Assembly (NCBI RefSeq): GCF_013402795.1
Contig: NZ_CP058595.1
Coordinates: 1-64,000 of the forward strand
DNA: 64,000 nucleotides
From: Costertonia aggregata
GTDB taxonomy: Bacteria > Bacteroidota > Bacteroidia > Flavobacteriales > Flavobacteriaceae
Reading direction: 5' to 3'
The notes under the pieces were generated by a model. The model searched no databases and was not told where the DNA came from. It saw only the letters and a list, made by a program, of their open reading frames with translations. Of the stretch, positions 52,266 to 61,591 are shown piece by piece. A program made the translations under genes and the position numbers. The first letter of the stretch is position 1. Each line of letters starts with the position of its first letter.

Positions 52266-53275
52266 ACTGTTTTTGTTTTAAAAAATAGTTTTGGAAAAAT
52301 TTCTTTGGGCTGCTTATGGCTAAAGTTAACCAAGAAAGCTGATTTTAAAAAACCGTATCCATACCCATAAAACTGGATCATTACCGCCACCAAGGATAAG
52401 AACGCAATGACCAAACTTTTATTCTTGAAAAGCGAATCGAAAAAGAGAAGCACAAAATAAATAGCGTAACCCAAGAGAGGCCAAATTATACCAAAAAACA
52501 CCAATACTGTCGAAACCAAAAATCCAAAACAAAATAAAGTAGGAAACCAATAAGTAAACTTGGCGGTCGTAGGGTGCCACTTATTCAATATTGGGCGTAC
52601 CATACCGAACTTATGTACCTGAATGAAAAATTTATTCCAATCAATACGGCGTTTATGGTACACAAAGGCATTCGACAACAACTTGGTACGAAAACCTTTG
52701 TTCCACATACGAATCGTAAGATCTGGATCCTCACCGGGGTGAATATTACCGTACCCTCCGGTAGCAGTGAATGCTTTTTTGGAAATTCCCATATTAAAAC
52801 TACGTGGCTGAAATTTATCCACGCTTTTTTTGCTCCCCCGAATACCTCCGGTCGTCCAAAATGAGGTCATGGCATAATTAATGGCCTTTTGTACCGCACT
52901 GAATGAAGTATGGGCCGCATCCGGGCCGCCGTAGCAATCCACATAATCCGTAGAAAGCGATCTTGAAACGGTCTCCAAATAATGGGGTGGTAGAATACAA
53001 TCGGAATCCAACACGATAAAATAATTCCCTTTAGCCCGGCGCATACCGTAATTTCTGGAATCTCCAGGGCCAGAATTTTCCTTTTCCAAATAGGTAACGT
53101 TCAATGTATTGGAAAAGCCTTCAACTACCCCTTTAGCACTTTTCGTAGACCCATCCTCGATTATTACAACTTCGTAAGGCTTTGTATACGTTTGTTCCGT
53201 TAGACTTTCAAGAAGCTCCTTAATCTCCTCGGGCCTATTGAATACCGGAATGATAAATGAAAAATATAAATCCAT
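52262..53275 (-). CDS. family 2 glycosyltransferase with C-terminal membrane helices
   Basis: 337 residues from the ATG at 53275; an upstream ATG at 53290 is possible but adds only five residues. GT-A fold with FSFIIPVFNRP, IIEDGST, the DxD motif in VLDSDC and the acceptor-side EDPDLTIRMW. Three hydrophobic segments follow (about 240-310), anchoring it to the inner membrane. The donor and product are not evident: an envelope polysaccharide or lipid-linked sugar is likely. Overlaps the YbbR gene by four bases. Confidence 0.9.
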   Translation of the reverse strand: MDLYFSFIIPVFNRPEEIKELLESLTEQTYTKPYEVVIIEDGSTKSAKGVVEGFSNTLNVTYLEKENSGPGDSRNYGMRRAKGNYFIVLDSDCILPPHYLETVSRSLSTDYVDCYGGPDAAHTSFSAVQKAINYAMTSFWTTGGIRGSKKSVDKFQPRSFNMGISKKAFTATGGYGNIHPGEDPDLTIRMWNKGFRTKLLSNAFVYHKRRIDWNKFFIQVHKFGMVRPILNKWHPTTAKFTYWFPTLFCFGFLVSTVLVFFGIIWPLLGYAIYFVLLFFDSLFKNKSLVIAFLSLVAVMIQFYGYGYGFLKSAFLVNFSHKQPKEIFPKLFFKTKTV

Positions 53276-53286
53276 TACAGCCATAT

Positions 53287-53320
53287 ACAAAAAAAGCCAT
53301 CCTACACATCGGATGGCTTT
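53287..53320 (-). terminator. terminator of the fabI unit
   Basis: AAAGCCATCC (53293-53302) and GGATGGCTTT (53311-53320) make a perfect 10-bp stem with an 8-base loop; on the minus strand a T-run follows (53287-53295). Confidence 0.88.
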
Positions 53321-53336
53321 CTTATGTTATTCATTT

Positions 53337-54149
53337 TTATTTCGAAAACTCATCGATAACTTCTTGGCTAACGCCAACATTGCTGAACCCGCCATCATGG
53401 AAGAGGTTTTGCATGGTCACTTTTTTTGTCAAATCCGAAAACAAGGAAACCGTATAATCGGCACAGTCCTGAGCACTTGCATTGCCCAAAGGCGACATTT
53501 TTTCGGCATAGCTGATAAAGCCATCAAACCCTTTTACACCTTGACCCGCAGTGGTCGGCGTAGGTGACTGGGAAATGGTATTGACGCGTACTTTTTTCTC
53601 TTTTCCAAAAAAGTATCCAAAGCTCCTCGCAACAGATTCCAGATATGCCTTATTGTCGGCCATATCGTTATAATCCGGAAAAGTGCGTTGCGCCGCCATG
53701 TAGGTAAGGGCGACTATACTGCCCCATTCGTTCATGGCATCGGCTTTATATAAACTCTGCATAACTTTATGGAATGACAGTGCAGATACGTCCCAACCCT
53801 TGGTCGTGAAATCATATTTTTCATCGGTATAGGCTCGCCCTTTGCGAACATTTACCGACATTCCGATGGAATGGAGTACAAAATCCAGTTTGCCTCCGAG
53901 CATCTCTGTTGATTTTGCTACCAAATTATTCAAATCTTCCTCACTGGTGGCATCGGCAGGAACTATTTCAGAACCGGTTTTTTTGGCCAATTCGTTTATT
54001 TGCCCCATTCGCATGGCAATAGGTGCATTGGTCAAAACAAAAGTTCCGCCTTCGGCGTGTACCCTTTCAGCCGTTTTCCAAGCGATGGAATTCTCGTCCA
54101 ACGCTCCAAAAATAATTCCCCTTTTTCCTTTTAGTAGATTGTATGCCAT
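53337..54149 (-). CDS. fabI: enoyl-[acyl-carrier-protein] reductase, NADH type
   Basis: Last reduction step of the fatty acid elongation cycle. 270 residues with the FabI layout: IIFGALDENSIAWK cofactor loop, catalytic Y150, Y160 and K167 (TYMAAQRTFPDYNDMADNKA), and the substrate loop DGGFSNVG. The catalytic spacing matches E. coli FabI shifted by four. Target of the triclosan-type inhibitors in this class. Gene closes the bamD-rpoZ-coaBC-DUF4835-recN-fabI series and ends at a terminator. Confidence 0.97.
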   Translation of the reverse strand: MAYNLLKGKRGIIFGALDENSIAWKTAERVHAEGGTFVLTNAPIAMRMGQINELAKKTGSEIVPADATSEEDLNNLVAKSTEMLGGKLDFVLHSIGMSVNVRKGRAYTDEKYDFTTKGWDVSALSFHKVMQSLYKADAMNEWGSIVALTYMAAQRTFPDYNDMADNKAYLESVARSFGYFFGKEKKVRVNTISQSPTPTTAGQGVKGFDGFISYAEKMSPLGNASAQDCADYTVSLFSDLTKKVTMQNLFHDGGFSNVGVSQEVIDEFSK

Positions 54150-54245
54150 GTGTTTTTGGTTTCTATAGTTAAATTGATTTCAAAGATATTAAAATAAGTT
54201 GGCAGTGTTTTATAGATGTTCATTATCCATTGGTACAACCCGTCA

Positions 54246-55898
54246 CTAGTTCAAAAGTTCCTTTGCGTGGGCCATAGCAGAATCTGACAATGACTTTCCT
54301 CCCAACATTTCGGCCAGTTCAACTATTCTTTCATTCTTAGATAGTTGTTTCATCTTAGTATGTGTACTCTCGCCATCATCTTCTTTATATACCTTATAAT
54401 GGTTGTCCCCTTTTGAGGCTACTTGTGGCAAATGTGTAATCGAGAAAACCTGCATAGTACGGCTCATTTGATGCATAATCTCTCCCATTTGGTTGGAGAT
54501 TTCGCCCGAAACACCAGTATCGATCTCATCAAACATCATCGTGGGCAATTGCTCATATTTAGTAAGTATAGATTTAATGGTCAACATAATACGGGATAAC
54601 TCGCCACCGGAAGCCACTTTTTTAAGCTCACCGTAACTTCCCCCTTTATTGGCCGAAAACAAAAACACCAAATCATCGGTACCGCTGCTCTTGAATTCCG
54701 ATACTTTTTCCAAAGCTATCTTGAATGTAGCATTGGGCATGCCCAACATAGAAAGTTTCTCTGCCAATTGCTTTTGTAAAACAGGAATTACTTTAGCACG
54801 ATTTGTGTGCAAAGTGCTGGCCGTAGTAGTAAGCTCTTTTTCCAGTGTTTTGATCTCTGCTTCTTTTTTTGTGATTTGCGATGTTATATTTTCGCTGGCA
54901 TCGACTTTTTGGGCCAGTTCTTCTTTGATCTTAAGCAAATCTTCGATACTCTGTACAGCATGTTTTTTCTGCAAATCGTACAATAGCTGCAATTTTCCGT
55001 TGACTTCTTCCAAAAGATTGGGATCCGCCTCTAGGGTACTTTCCAAGGATTGCAGTTCGTCGGCAATATCGTCGATTTCCAAAAAAACCGACTGAATTCT
55101 TTCGTTCAAGCTATTATAGCTATTACCATAAGTCGATAGCCTATTGGAAACCACTTTCAATTCGGTCAAAAGATTCACGATCCCGATTTGTTCGTCGTTT
55201 AAAAGCTGATGTCCTTTGGAAAGTTGTTCCATAATGGTTTCTACATTGGACAACTGCTCGTAGTGTTCTTCCAACTCTTCTAGAACCCCTGCTTTTAATG
55301 GGGCAGATTCCAGTTCTTTCAATAAAAAACTGTTATAATCAAGCTCTTTTAATGAGTTTTGTTGAAATTGCTCCATTTCTTCCAGTTCACCATGGGCTTT
55401 TCTATAGATTTTGAGAATAGATCGATACTCTTTCAATACTGGTGTATTGTTCGCCAATGCATCGATAACCTTGAGCTGAAAGTCGTTGTCGGTCAATTGA
55501 AGTGTTTGGTGTTGCGAATGCACATCTATAAGCCTGTTTCCCAATTTTGACAAAATGCCCAAGGTAATCGGGGTATCGTTTATAAATGCCCTTGATTTTC
55601 CACTGGGCAGAATCTCCCTGCGAATTATGGTCTTTGGTTCATAATCCAAATCATTATCGGAAAAAAAGGATTTCAGGTGGTATTCCTCTATCGAAAATTC
55701 AGCCTCGATGATACACTTTTCATCGGTATTTCGTAAAGCGGATAAGTCGGCCCGTTTGCCCAAAACCAATGACAGGCCGCCCAACAAAATGGATTTTCCC
55801 GCTCCGGTCTCACCGGTAATAATGGTAAAGCCTTGGCCAAAAGAAACATTCAATTGGTCAATTAAGGCATAATTTTTTATAGAAAGGTTCGTTAGCAA
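54246..55898 (-). CDS. recN: DNA repair protein RecN
   Basis: SMC-like ATPase that acts in double-strand-break repair. 550 residues: N-terminal ATPase half with GETGAGKSILL, two long coiled-coil regions (about 150-390), and the C-terminal half with VASGGELSRIMLTIK and FDEIDTGVSG (Walker B and signature). Length is normal. Starts 58 bases after the DUF4835 stop and its end precedes the fabI start by about 97 bases, so fabI may have a further promoter. Confidence 0.96.
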   Translation of the reverse strand: MLTNLSIKNYALIDQLNVSFGQGFTIITGETGAGKSILLGGLSLVLGKRADLSALRNTDEKCIIEAEFSIEEYHLKSFFSDNDLDYEPKTIIRREILPSGKSRAFINDTPITLGILSKLGNRLIDVHSQHQTLQLTDNDFQLKVIDALANNTPVLKEYRSILKIYRKAHGELEEMEQFQQNSLKELDYNSFLLKELESAPLKAGVLEELEEHYEQLSNVETIMEQLSKGHQLLNDEQIGIVNLLTELKVVSNRLSTYGNSYNSLNERIQSVFLEIDDIADELQSLESTLEADPNLLEEVNGKLQLLYDLQKKHAVQSIEDLLKIKEELAQKVDASENITSQITKKEAEIKTLEKELTTTASTLHTNRAKVIPVLQKQLAEKLSMLGMPNATFKIALEKVSEFKSSGTDDLVFLFSANKGGSYGELKKVASGGELSRIMLTIKSILTKYEQLPTMMFDEIDTGVSGEISNQMGEIMHQMSRTMQVFSITHLPQVASKGDNHYKVYKEDDGESTHTKMKQLSKNERIVELAEMLGGKSLSDSAMAHAKELLN

Positions 55899-55955
55899 TA
55901 GTCAAATAATTATTGCCGTAAAGATAATTGATCTAACAAGGGAAAAAAATGGACA

Positions 55956-56846
55956 TCAATATTTTATTGCGCTCCATTCACTGGCATAAAACGGGGCTAC
56001 CTTGTTCAAGGTTTCTTTAAGCTTGACAATATCGACCTTGGGACCATCTGAGAAAATGTTCTGTATTTCTTCGGACTTGGCGTCAAAAAAAGTCTGTATC
56101 AAAAAAGCGTTCGGTCGCCTACTGATCAAGGTTTCAAACAATTTTAGGGAACCGGCGATTATCTGCTTTCCCGTACTATTATTATCGGCCATAATATCCA
56201 TACCCTTTCTGTGATAGTTGTACATGGCAATCCTGTATTCCCTAAAAGTGTTGGACAATAGATTGTCTACCAAAATAAAACGTGTACGGTTATCGGTAGC
56301 TGAATTCCAGTCTCCAAAACCGGAGCCTTGTGCCTGGCCTACGATATCCTGGGCTTTTTTATAAAAATCGGTGCCACCTTCCAAAGCAAACGTATCGGCA
56401 TCTAGCCCCAACATTAAATAAACGTAATATGAAATGACACCTACCAAATTAGAATCAAATCGGTTTTCATTATATATCAGTGGTTGAAATTCAATATACT
56501 CAAAATTGAATTTATCATCTTTATAATTGAAAATAGGTGTCTCGTATGATGTGTTGAATACCGGTCTAGAGGATTGTAACTGTATACTGGCTTCAAATCT
56601 ATTGGAATCAAACTTGGTTACCGTAATGAACATTCGCGCATTTATACGCTCGTTTTCCTTATAAATTTTATTGGTCCATTTGGTTTTGTTCACAAAATCG
56701 TTAAGTGAACGCTCCAATGTTTTAAAAATCTGCTGATTGGTTTGGCTCACTTGATCTGCGTTTACGGTAACGGTACAATTAAGTTCCTGTGACGTTACGG
56801 ATAATGTAAAAACAAAAAATAATGTAAAAAAAAACGCTCTACGCAT
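55956..56846 (-). CDS. DUF4835-family secreted protein
   Basis: 296 residues with a signal peptide (1-20, VTSQELNC) followed by the DUF4835 pattern typical of Bacteroidota: CTVTVNADQVSQTNQQIFKTLERSLNDFVNKTKW, then FNYEYIEFQPLIYNE-like and IQNIFSDGPK segments. Often next to coaBC in this phylum. Role unknown, although members have been linked to gliding and secretion gene sets by neighbourhood only. Its start overlaps the coaBC end by eight bases. Confidence 0.88.
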   Translation of the reverse strand: MRRAFFFTLFFVFTLSVTSQELNCTVTVNADQVSQTNQQIFKTLERSLNDFVNKTKWTNKIYKENERINARMFITVTKFDSNRFEASIQLQSSRPVFNTSYETPIFNYKDDKFNFEYIEFQPLIYNENRFDSNLVGVISYYVYLMLGLDADTFALEGGTDFYKKAQDIVGQAQGSGFGDWNSATDNRTRFILVDNLLSNTFREYRIAMYNYHRKGMDIMADNNSTGKQIIAGSLKLFETLISRRPNAFLIQTFFDAKSEEIQNIFSDGPKVDIVKLKETLNKVAPFYASEWSAIKY

Positions 56847-58044
56847 TTGTGTGTGCTATGATTTCATTCCAAATATCCAAAGCAACATCGGCCTTGCTCT
56901 TTAGTTCAAACGTTTTAATATCAAGATTCTTATCTATGAACGCTATTTTATTCGTAGCTGTGCCAAAACCGGCACCGTAATCGTTCAGTGAGTTTAAAAC
57001 AATCGCATCCAAGTTTTTTCTTTGGAGCTTACCCTTGGCATTTTCAACTTCGTTTTCGGTTTCCAAGGCAAAGCCCACTAAATATTGCCGTTGTTTTTTT
57101 TCGCCCAAAGAAAATAGAATGTCCTTATTTTTCACCAGGGTAATAGCCAGCTCATCGTCTTTCTTCTTAATTTTCTCATCAGCTATGGTCTTAGGCCTGT
57201 AATCGGCAACAGCTGCGGCACATATGGCAAAATCAACCGATTCATAGCTTTTGTGTGCAGCTTTGTACATTTCGTCAGCAGAGGTAACCCGCTCGATCGT
57301 AACAGAACTATGAGTTAATTCCAAATGGGAAGGACCGGAAACAAGCAATACTTCGGCTCCTAGATCAGCTGCCCTTTTGGCCAGTTCAAAACCCATTTTC
57401 CCGGAAGAATGGTTGCCAATAAAGCGCACTGGGTCAATAGCTTCATAGGTAGGCCCGGCCGTTATCAAAACCTTCTTCCCAAAAAGTGGAAGCCCTTTCG
57501 AAAAATGGTCTTGTAAAAATGTGACAATATCCTCGGGTTCGGCCATGCGGCCTTCGCCATGCAACCCACTGGCCAACTCACCAGAGGTGGCAGGAATCAT
57601 AATGTTACCAAAGGACTGTAATTTGTCAAAAGACGCTAGGGAAGACGGGTGCTTATACATGTCTAAGTCCATCGCTGGAGCAAAGAAAACCGTACACTTT
57701 GCGGATAGATAAGTGGCCAACAGGAGATTATCGCAGGTACCGTTGGCCATTTTTGACAGTGTGTTGGCCGTTGCCGGTGCTATAACCATTACATCGGCCC
57801 AAAGCCCCAATTCTACATGATTGTTCCAATCCAAAGAATTTTCATCCTGACTCACAAAAGATGTCAATACCGGATTCTTGGAAAGTGTTGCAAGGGTCAG
57901 CGGTGAGACAAAAGAGCCGGCACTATCTGTTAAAATAACCTTAACATGGGCACCAGCCTTAATCAACAAGCGAACCAAAAAAGTAGTTTTGTAAGCAGCT
58001 ATACCTCCCGTTATACCTAGAAGGATATTTTTACCGCTCAACAT
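56839..58044 (-). CDS. coaBC: phosphopantothenoylcysteine decarboxylase / synthase
   Basis: Bifunctional flavoprotein of coenzyme A synthesis, 401 residues. The CoaC half (about 1-190) has the flavin-binding GITGGIAAYK and APATANTLSKMANG; the CoaB half has AGPTYEAIDPVRFIGNHSSGKMG (synthase P-site) and AVADYRP. It joins cysteine to phosphopantothenate and then decarboxylates it. Ends eight bases into DUF4835 and starts two bases after the rpoZ stop codon. Confidence 0.96.
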   Translation of the reverse strand: MLSGKNILLGITGGIAAYKTTFLVRLLIKAGAHVKVILTDSAGSFVSPLTLATLSKNPVLTSFVSQDENSLDWNNHVELGLWADVMVIAPATANTLSKMANGTCDNLLLATYLSAKCTVFFAPAMDLDMYKHPSSLASFDKLQSFGNIMIPATSGELASGLHGEGRMAEPEDIVTFLQDHFSKGLPLFGKKVLITAGPTYEAIDPVRFIGNHSSGKMGFELAKRAADLGAEVLLVSGPSHLELTHSSVTIERVTSADEMYKAAHKSYESVDFAICAAAVADYRPKTIADEKIKKKDDELAITLVKNKDILFSLGEKKQRQYLVGFALETENEVENAKGKLQRKNLDAIVLNSLNDYGAGFGTATNKIAFIDKNLDIKTFELKSKADVALDIWNEIIAHTNA

Positions 58045-58046
58045 GA

Positions 58047-58373
58047 CTATGCGTCCTTTTCTGTATTCCTGTAGTATATTTTATCCTCTAACCATTCGAT
58101 AACGGCCATGGCGTGGGGTTTTGGCAACTTTTCGTAAAACTTGGAAACTTCAATTTGTTCCTTGTTTTCAAAAACTTCCTCTAAACTGTCACTGTAGGTG
58201 GCAAATTCCTCTAACTTTTCCAAGAGCTCTTTCTTAATCTCAGAATTGATTTGTATCGCTCTTTTTGCTGTAATCGAAATTGCCTCGTAAATGTTGTCGG
58301 TCTTAACGTCGAACTCATTTTTATTAATGGTAACGGTAGATACCGGAGCTTTGGAATTTTTTAAATCGTTCAT
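58047..58373 (-). CDS. rpoZ: RNA polymerase omega subunit, flavobacterial type
   Basis: A 108-residue omega-like protein: the core DVKTDNIYEAISITAKRAIQIN is the omega motif (N-terminal helices with the NIYEA...RA pattern), extended C-terminally with ELLEKLEEFATYSDSLEEVFENKEQIEVSKFYEKLPKP... Small size and position between bamD and coaBC are conserved in this family. Stabilises the RNA polymerase assembly. Confidence 0.85.
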   Translation of the reverse strand: MNDLKNSKAPVSTVTINKNEFDVKTDNIYEAISITAKRAIQINSEIKKELLEKLEEFATYSDSLEEVFENKEQIEVSKFYEKLPKPHAMAVIEWLEDKIYYRNTEKDA

Positions 58374-58385
58374 ATGCTTGTATAA

Positions 58386-59195
58386 TTATTTGGAATAATC
58401 CTGTAATTCTTTTTCTAACTTTTCGTTCAAGTCTTCCGCCTTTTTTTCAAATTGCGTGTTCGGAAAATACTTTTTGAGGTTTAGATATGCGGCCTTGGCG
58501 TTTTGTAGCCTTTCTTTCTTTTTATTGGGCGTACTGTTCAGGGCCAAATTGGTAGAAGCCTCAAATTTGTAGTACAGAGCGTCTTCCCTGTATACGGATC
58601 CGGGAAAATCAGTGACAAAATTATCGAATGCAGCAATAGCGGAAATCAAGCGCTGGTAGTCCCAAGCCCCTATTTTATCAAACTGTTTGGCGATTTCGAG
58701 TGCTTTCTTCTCTTTTTTTGTGGTCAGCTCCTTTGCCATGATATTGGCTTCGGCCAAATATTCCGAATTGGGGTAGGTATTGATAAAGGTTTGCAATTTG
58801 GAAAGCGCTTTATCGGTATCCGTTTGGTCCAAAGAATATCTTGGGGACAACATGTAGGAACTTTTGGCTCCCAAAAAAGAAGCCTGTTGCGCTTTGTCGC
58901 TTTTTGGATAGGACTTTATGAAACGTTCAAATTGATAGCCTGCCAGATAGTAGTCTTTTTTCTGAAAATATGAATCCGCAAAAAAGAACATGACCCGCTC
59001 TCCTTGAGGCTTTCCTATATATTTGGGTGCTATTTGTTCAAACAAACGGTTAGCTCTCTTAAAATCACCTTCATCGTAAAATTTTTCCGCCATTTCATAT
59101 TTCGCCTTAACATCTTCGTTTTTAAGTACTTTTTGGTACTCGCTACAGGATGTTAAAACCAAAGACGCCAGAGATAAAAAAAGAAGTTTTCGCAT
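58386..59195 (-). CDS. bamD: outer membrane assembly factor BamD
   Basis: Lipoprotein component of the BAM complex that inserts outer-membrane proteins. 269 residues from the ATG at 59195 (the frame opens four codons earlier): signal peptide with lipobox VLTSC, then tetratricopeptide-like repeats YEMAEKFYDEGDFKRANRLFEQI, ADSYFQKKDYYLAGYQFERFIKSYP and others. The C-terminal region is basic and helical. First gene of the seven-gene housekeeping run. Confidence 0.93.
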   Translation of the reverse strand: MRKLLFLSLASLVLTSCSEYQKVLKNEDVKAKYEMAEKFYDEGDFKRANRLFEQIAPKYIGKPQGERVMFFFADSYFQKKDYYLAGYQFERFIKSYPKSDKAQQASFLGAKSSYMLSPRYSLDQTDTDKALSKLQTFINTYPNSEYLAEANIMAKELTTKKEKKALEIAKQFDKIGAWDYQRLISAIAAFDNFVTDFPGSVYREDALYYKFEASTNLALNSTPNKKKERLQNAKAAYLNLKKYFPNTQFEKKAEDLNEKLEKELQDYSK

Positions 59196-59333
59196 TTTTA
59201 AAAACATTTTGCAAAATTAGGTATTACAAATGGATATAAAAAACATTTTAACTTCCGAAAATAGCGGGTAGTTGTGGGTTTAACAACCCTTTTGGCTAAC
59301 ATTTAACGTTAATCCCAAAATTTAACGAATACC

Positions 59334-60224
59334 TTACACACTCACCTTGACAAAAGGTTTGATAGCCTCTGAGATTTTTTCTTTCAAAATATTTGAGGCT
59401 TCTACCAAGGGAAGACGAACGGTTGCCGAAGAAAGCCCTAAGGTTTCGAATACTGTTTTTATGCCTGCGGGATTCCCCTCTTCAAAAATAAGTTCCATCA
59501 ACTCTGTAAGTTGATAGTGGGTTTGATAAGCACTTTCTTGTTCGCCATTGAGCCCACTACGAACCATTTTTGAAAACTCGGACGGTAATCCCTGACCCAA
59601 TACCGATATAACGCCTGATCCACCTGCCAAAACCGTTGGCAAAGCTGTAATATCATCTCCCGAAATCACATGAAATCCCGTCGGCTTATGCTTGATTATT
59701 TGCATAATCTGTACCAAATCGCCTGATGCTTCTTTTACCGCAATGATATTTTCAAAATCATTTGCTAAACGCAACGTGGTTTTAGGCAAGATGTTACTGC
59801 CGGTTCTACCGGGTACATTGTACACAATAATCGGTAAAGGGGAACTTTCAGAAATTGCCTTGAAATGTTGGTAGATACCTTCTTGGGTGGGCTTATTGTA
59901 GTAAGGTGATACGGAAAGTATACCATCAAATTCCTGTAATCGTAATGTTTTCAATTCCTCACAGACCAAATGTGTATTGTTACCACCCACACCTAAAACG
60001 AGTGGCAACCTACCTGCATTTACGGTCACAACGGTATCCATCACTAATTGCTTTTCCGCTTTACCCAAGGTAACCGATTCTCCCGTAGTGCCCAATACCA
60101 CCAAATAATCAACTCCACCATCAATACTATGCGCTACGATGTTTTGCAGTGCATCAACGTCTACGGACAAATCTTTTTTAAAAGGTGTGACCAATGCTAC
60201 ACCCGTGCCGACAAACTTTTCCAT
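59334..60224 (-). CDS. dapA: 4-hydroxy-tetrahydrodipicolinate synthase
   Basis: Condenses pyruvate with aspartate semialdehyde, entry to lysine and diaminopimelate synthesis. 296 residues. T46-T47 in GTTGES, Y135, R140 and the Schiff-base K164 (IAVKEASGD) are all present at positions shifted by two or three from E. coli. It starts one base inside the end of the DUF6913 gene and there is a 138-base gap to bamD. Confidence 0.97.
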   Translation of the reverse strand: MEKFVGTGVALVTPFKKDLSVDVDALQNIVAHSIDGGVDYLVVLGTTGESVTLGKAEKQLVMDTVVTVNAGRLPLVLGVGGNNTHLVCEELKTLRLQEFDGILSVSPYYNKPTQEGIYQHFKAISESSPLPIIVYNVPGRTGSNILPKTTLRLANDFENIIAVKEASGDLVQIMQIIKHKPTGFHVISGDDITALPTVLAGGSGVISVLGQGLPSEFSKMVRSGLNGEQESAYQTHYQLTELMELIFEEGNPAGIKTVFETLGLSSATVRLPLVEASNILKEKISEAIKPFVKVSV

Positions 60225-60760
60225 TATTCAATTTCGTTGAGAACGGACAAATATTTTTTCAGTTCTTTCTTAAAGGTCTTAAAATCGCTCAAAGGTGTAT
60301 TTATGATAAGATCGTTATATGCTTTATCCATCTCACCAAAACCTACTTTGATACGAGCTTTTGTCTGTAAGGTCATTAATTGCATCAACAAACTTTCAGA
60401 ATTGTAATAGTTTACCAATACATCATATTCCCGACTCAAAAACTCCAAGGCATAACTGTTTTCAATAGCCCCGTTCCACCCCAAATCCTTATCGGAGAAA
60501 ACCGGTGTGGCATATGGTGAGTTTTTGTCATAATAATTTTTATAGCCAATAATCTTGACTGCATTGGGCCTTAATTTGAACTCGTCAATAAATTCAAAAA
60601 AGAGATTTGCATCATCAAAAGAATCCAAATCCACTATACAGGCCAAAGAGGTTATCCCCTTGGAACGCATAACGGGCGGAGCAGGATGGGCAAGTGCTTC
60701 CTTCAAGAATTTTAGACCGGATTTGTATTTAAATTTATCCTTAATTCCCTTTAAAAACAT
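60224..60760 (-). CDS. DUF6913-like conserved protein
   Basis: A 178-residue cytoplasmic protein, conserved across Flavobacteriia and to my recollection annotated DUF6913. Landmarks are [22 protein letters not shown], a strand-turn pattern [34 protein letters not shown] and [17 protein letters not shown]. No signal peptide. Its stop codon overlaps the dapA start by one base. Function unknown. Confidence 0.7.
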   Translation of the reverse strand: MFLKGIKDKFKYKSGLKFLKEALAHPAPPVMRSKGITSLACIVDLDSFDDANLFFEFIDEFKLRPNAVKIIGYKNYYDKNSPYATPVFSDKDLGWNGAIENSYALEFLSREYDVLVNYYNSESLLMQLMTLQTKARIKVGFGEMDKAYNDLIINTPLSDFKTFKKELKKYLSVLNEIE

Positions 60761-60826
60761 GTACTTTTACATTTTTACAAATGTAAATAATATCCGTTCA
60801 ATTATATGAGCAAGATATAAAGGTTT

Positions 60827-61591
60827 ATGATTTTAAAAACACAACATTTTGTTATATTCATAACATTAATTTTAGGTTTATCCTGCAACAGAAAAGAACA
60901 ACGCCTAAGTAGCATAAGAGCCGAACAGATAGCAATAAAAGACTCCCTCCCGGAAACCGATACCATTCTGGAATTCATAACACCCTATAAAAAAAGAATA
61001 GACTACATATTGGACAGTACTTTGGCTTTTGCAGCTAAGACCATATCTAAAGATGATGGCTTGCTCAATACAACTGCGGGAAATTTGCTCGCTGATATTG
61101 TGCTTTCAGAAGCCAATCCTATTTTTAAAACGCGTACCGGAAAAAATATAGATTTTGTTCTTTTAAACCACGGTGGTATTCGCTCAATTATTTCCAAAGG
61201 GCACGTATCTGCCCGAACAGCATATGAGATAATGCCGTTTGAAAACACCGTCGTCGTTGTAGAGCTAACCGGTAAGTCGGTAAGGGAGTTGACCTCTTTT
61301 TTGATACAATCAGGACGGCCCCACCCTATCGCTGGGATACAGATTCTTTTGGACAAGAACAACGGTTTGGAATCGATAACCATACAGGGAGAACCTTTTG
61401 ATGAAAACCGTAATTACTATGTGGCCACATCAAACTATTTGGTCACTGGGGGCGACGATATGGGATTTTTTGCAGAAAAGGTCTCGGTCGTGGAGACAGA
61501 TTATCTCATCCGAAATACGATAATAGATTATTTTAAAAAAGTAGATACCATAGCACCTACCGTGGATGATCGCTTTATGAAATTGAAGTAA
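60827..61591 (+). CDS. 5'-nucleotidase C-terminal domain lipoprotein
   Basis: 254 residues: a lipoprotein signal (LILGLSC, C20) and the C-terminal, substrate-binding domain of UshA-type nucleotidases: GLLNTTAGNLLADIVL, LLNHGGIRSII, EIMPFENTVVVVELTG and the nucleobase-stacking NYLVTGGDDMG. The catalytic metallophosphatase half is the next gene, in reverse order to the single-chain enzyme. The stop overlaps that start (TAATG). The pair should act together in the periplasm or at the cell surface. Confidence 0.9.
   Translation: MILKTQHFVIFITLILGLSCNRKEQRLSSIRAEQIAIKDSLPETDTILEFITPYKKRIDYILDSTLAFAAKTISKDDGLLNTTAGNLLADIVLSEANPIFKTRTGKNIDFVLLNHGGIRSIISKGHVSARTAYEIMPFENTVVVVELTGKSVRELTSFLIQSGRPHPIAGIQILLDKNNGLESITIQGEPFDENRNYYVATSNYLVTGGDDMGFFAEKVSVVETDYLIRNTIIDYFKKVDTIAPTVDDRFMKLK

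Noticed and set aside
54649-55095. A 148-codon plus-strand open frame inside recN
   Set aside because: Opposite a complete RecN; its Ser-, Phe- and Cys-rich composition is that of an antisense frame over coiled-coil codons.
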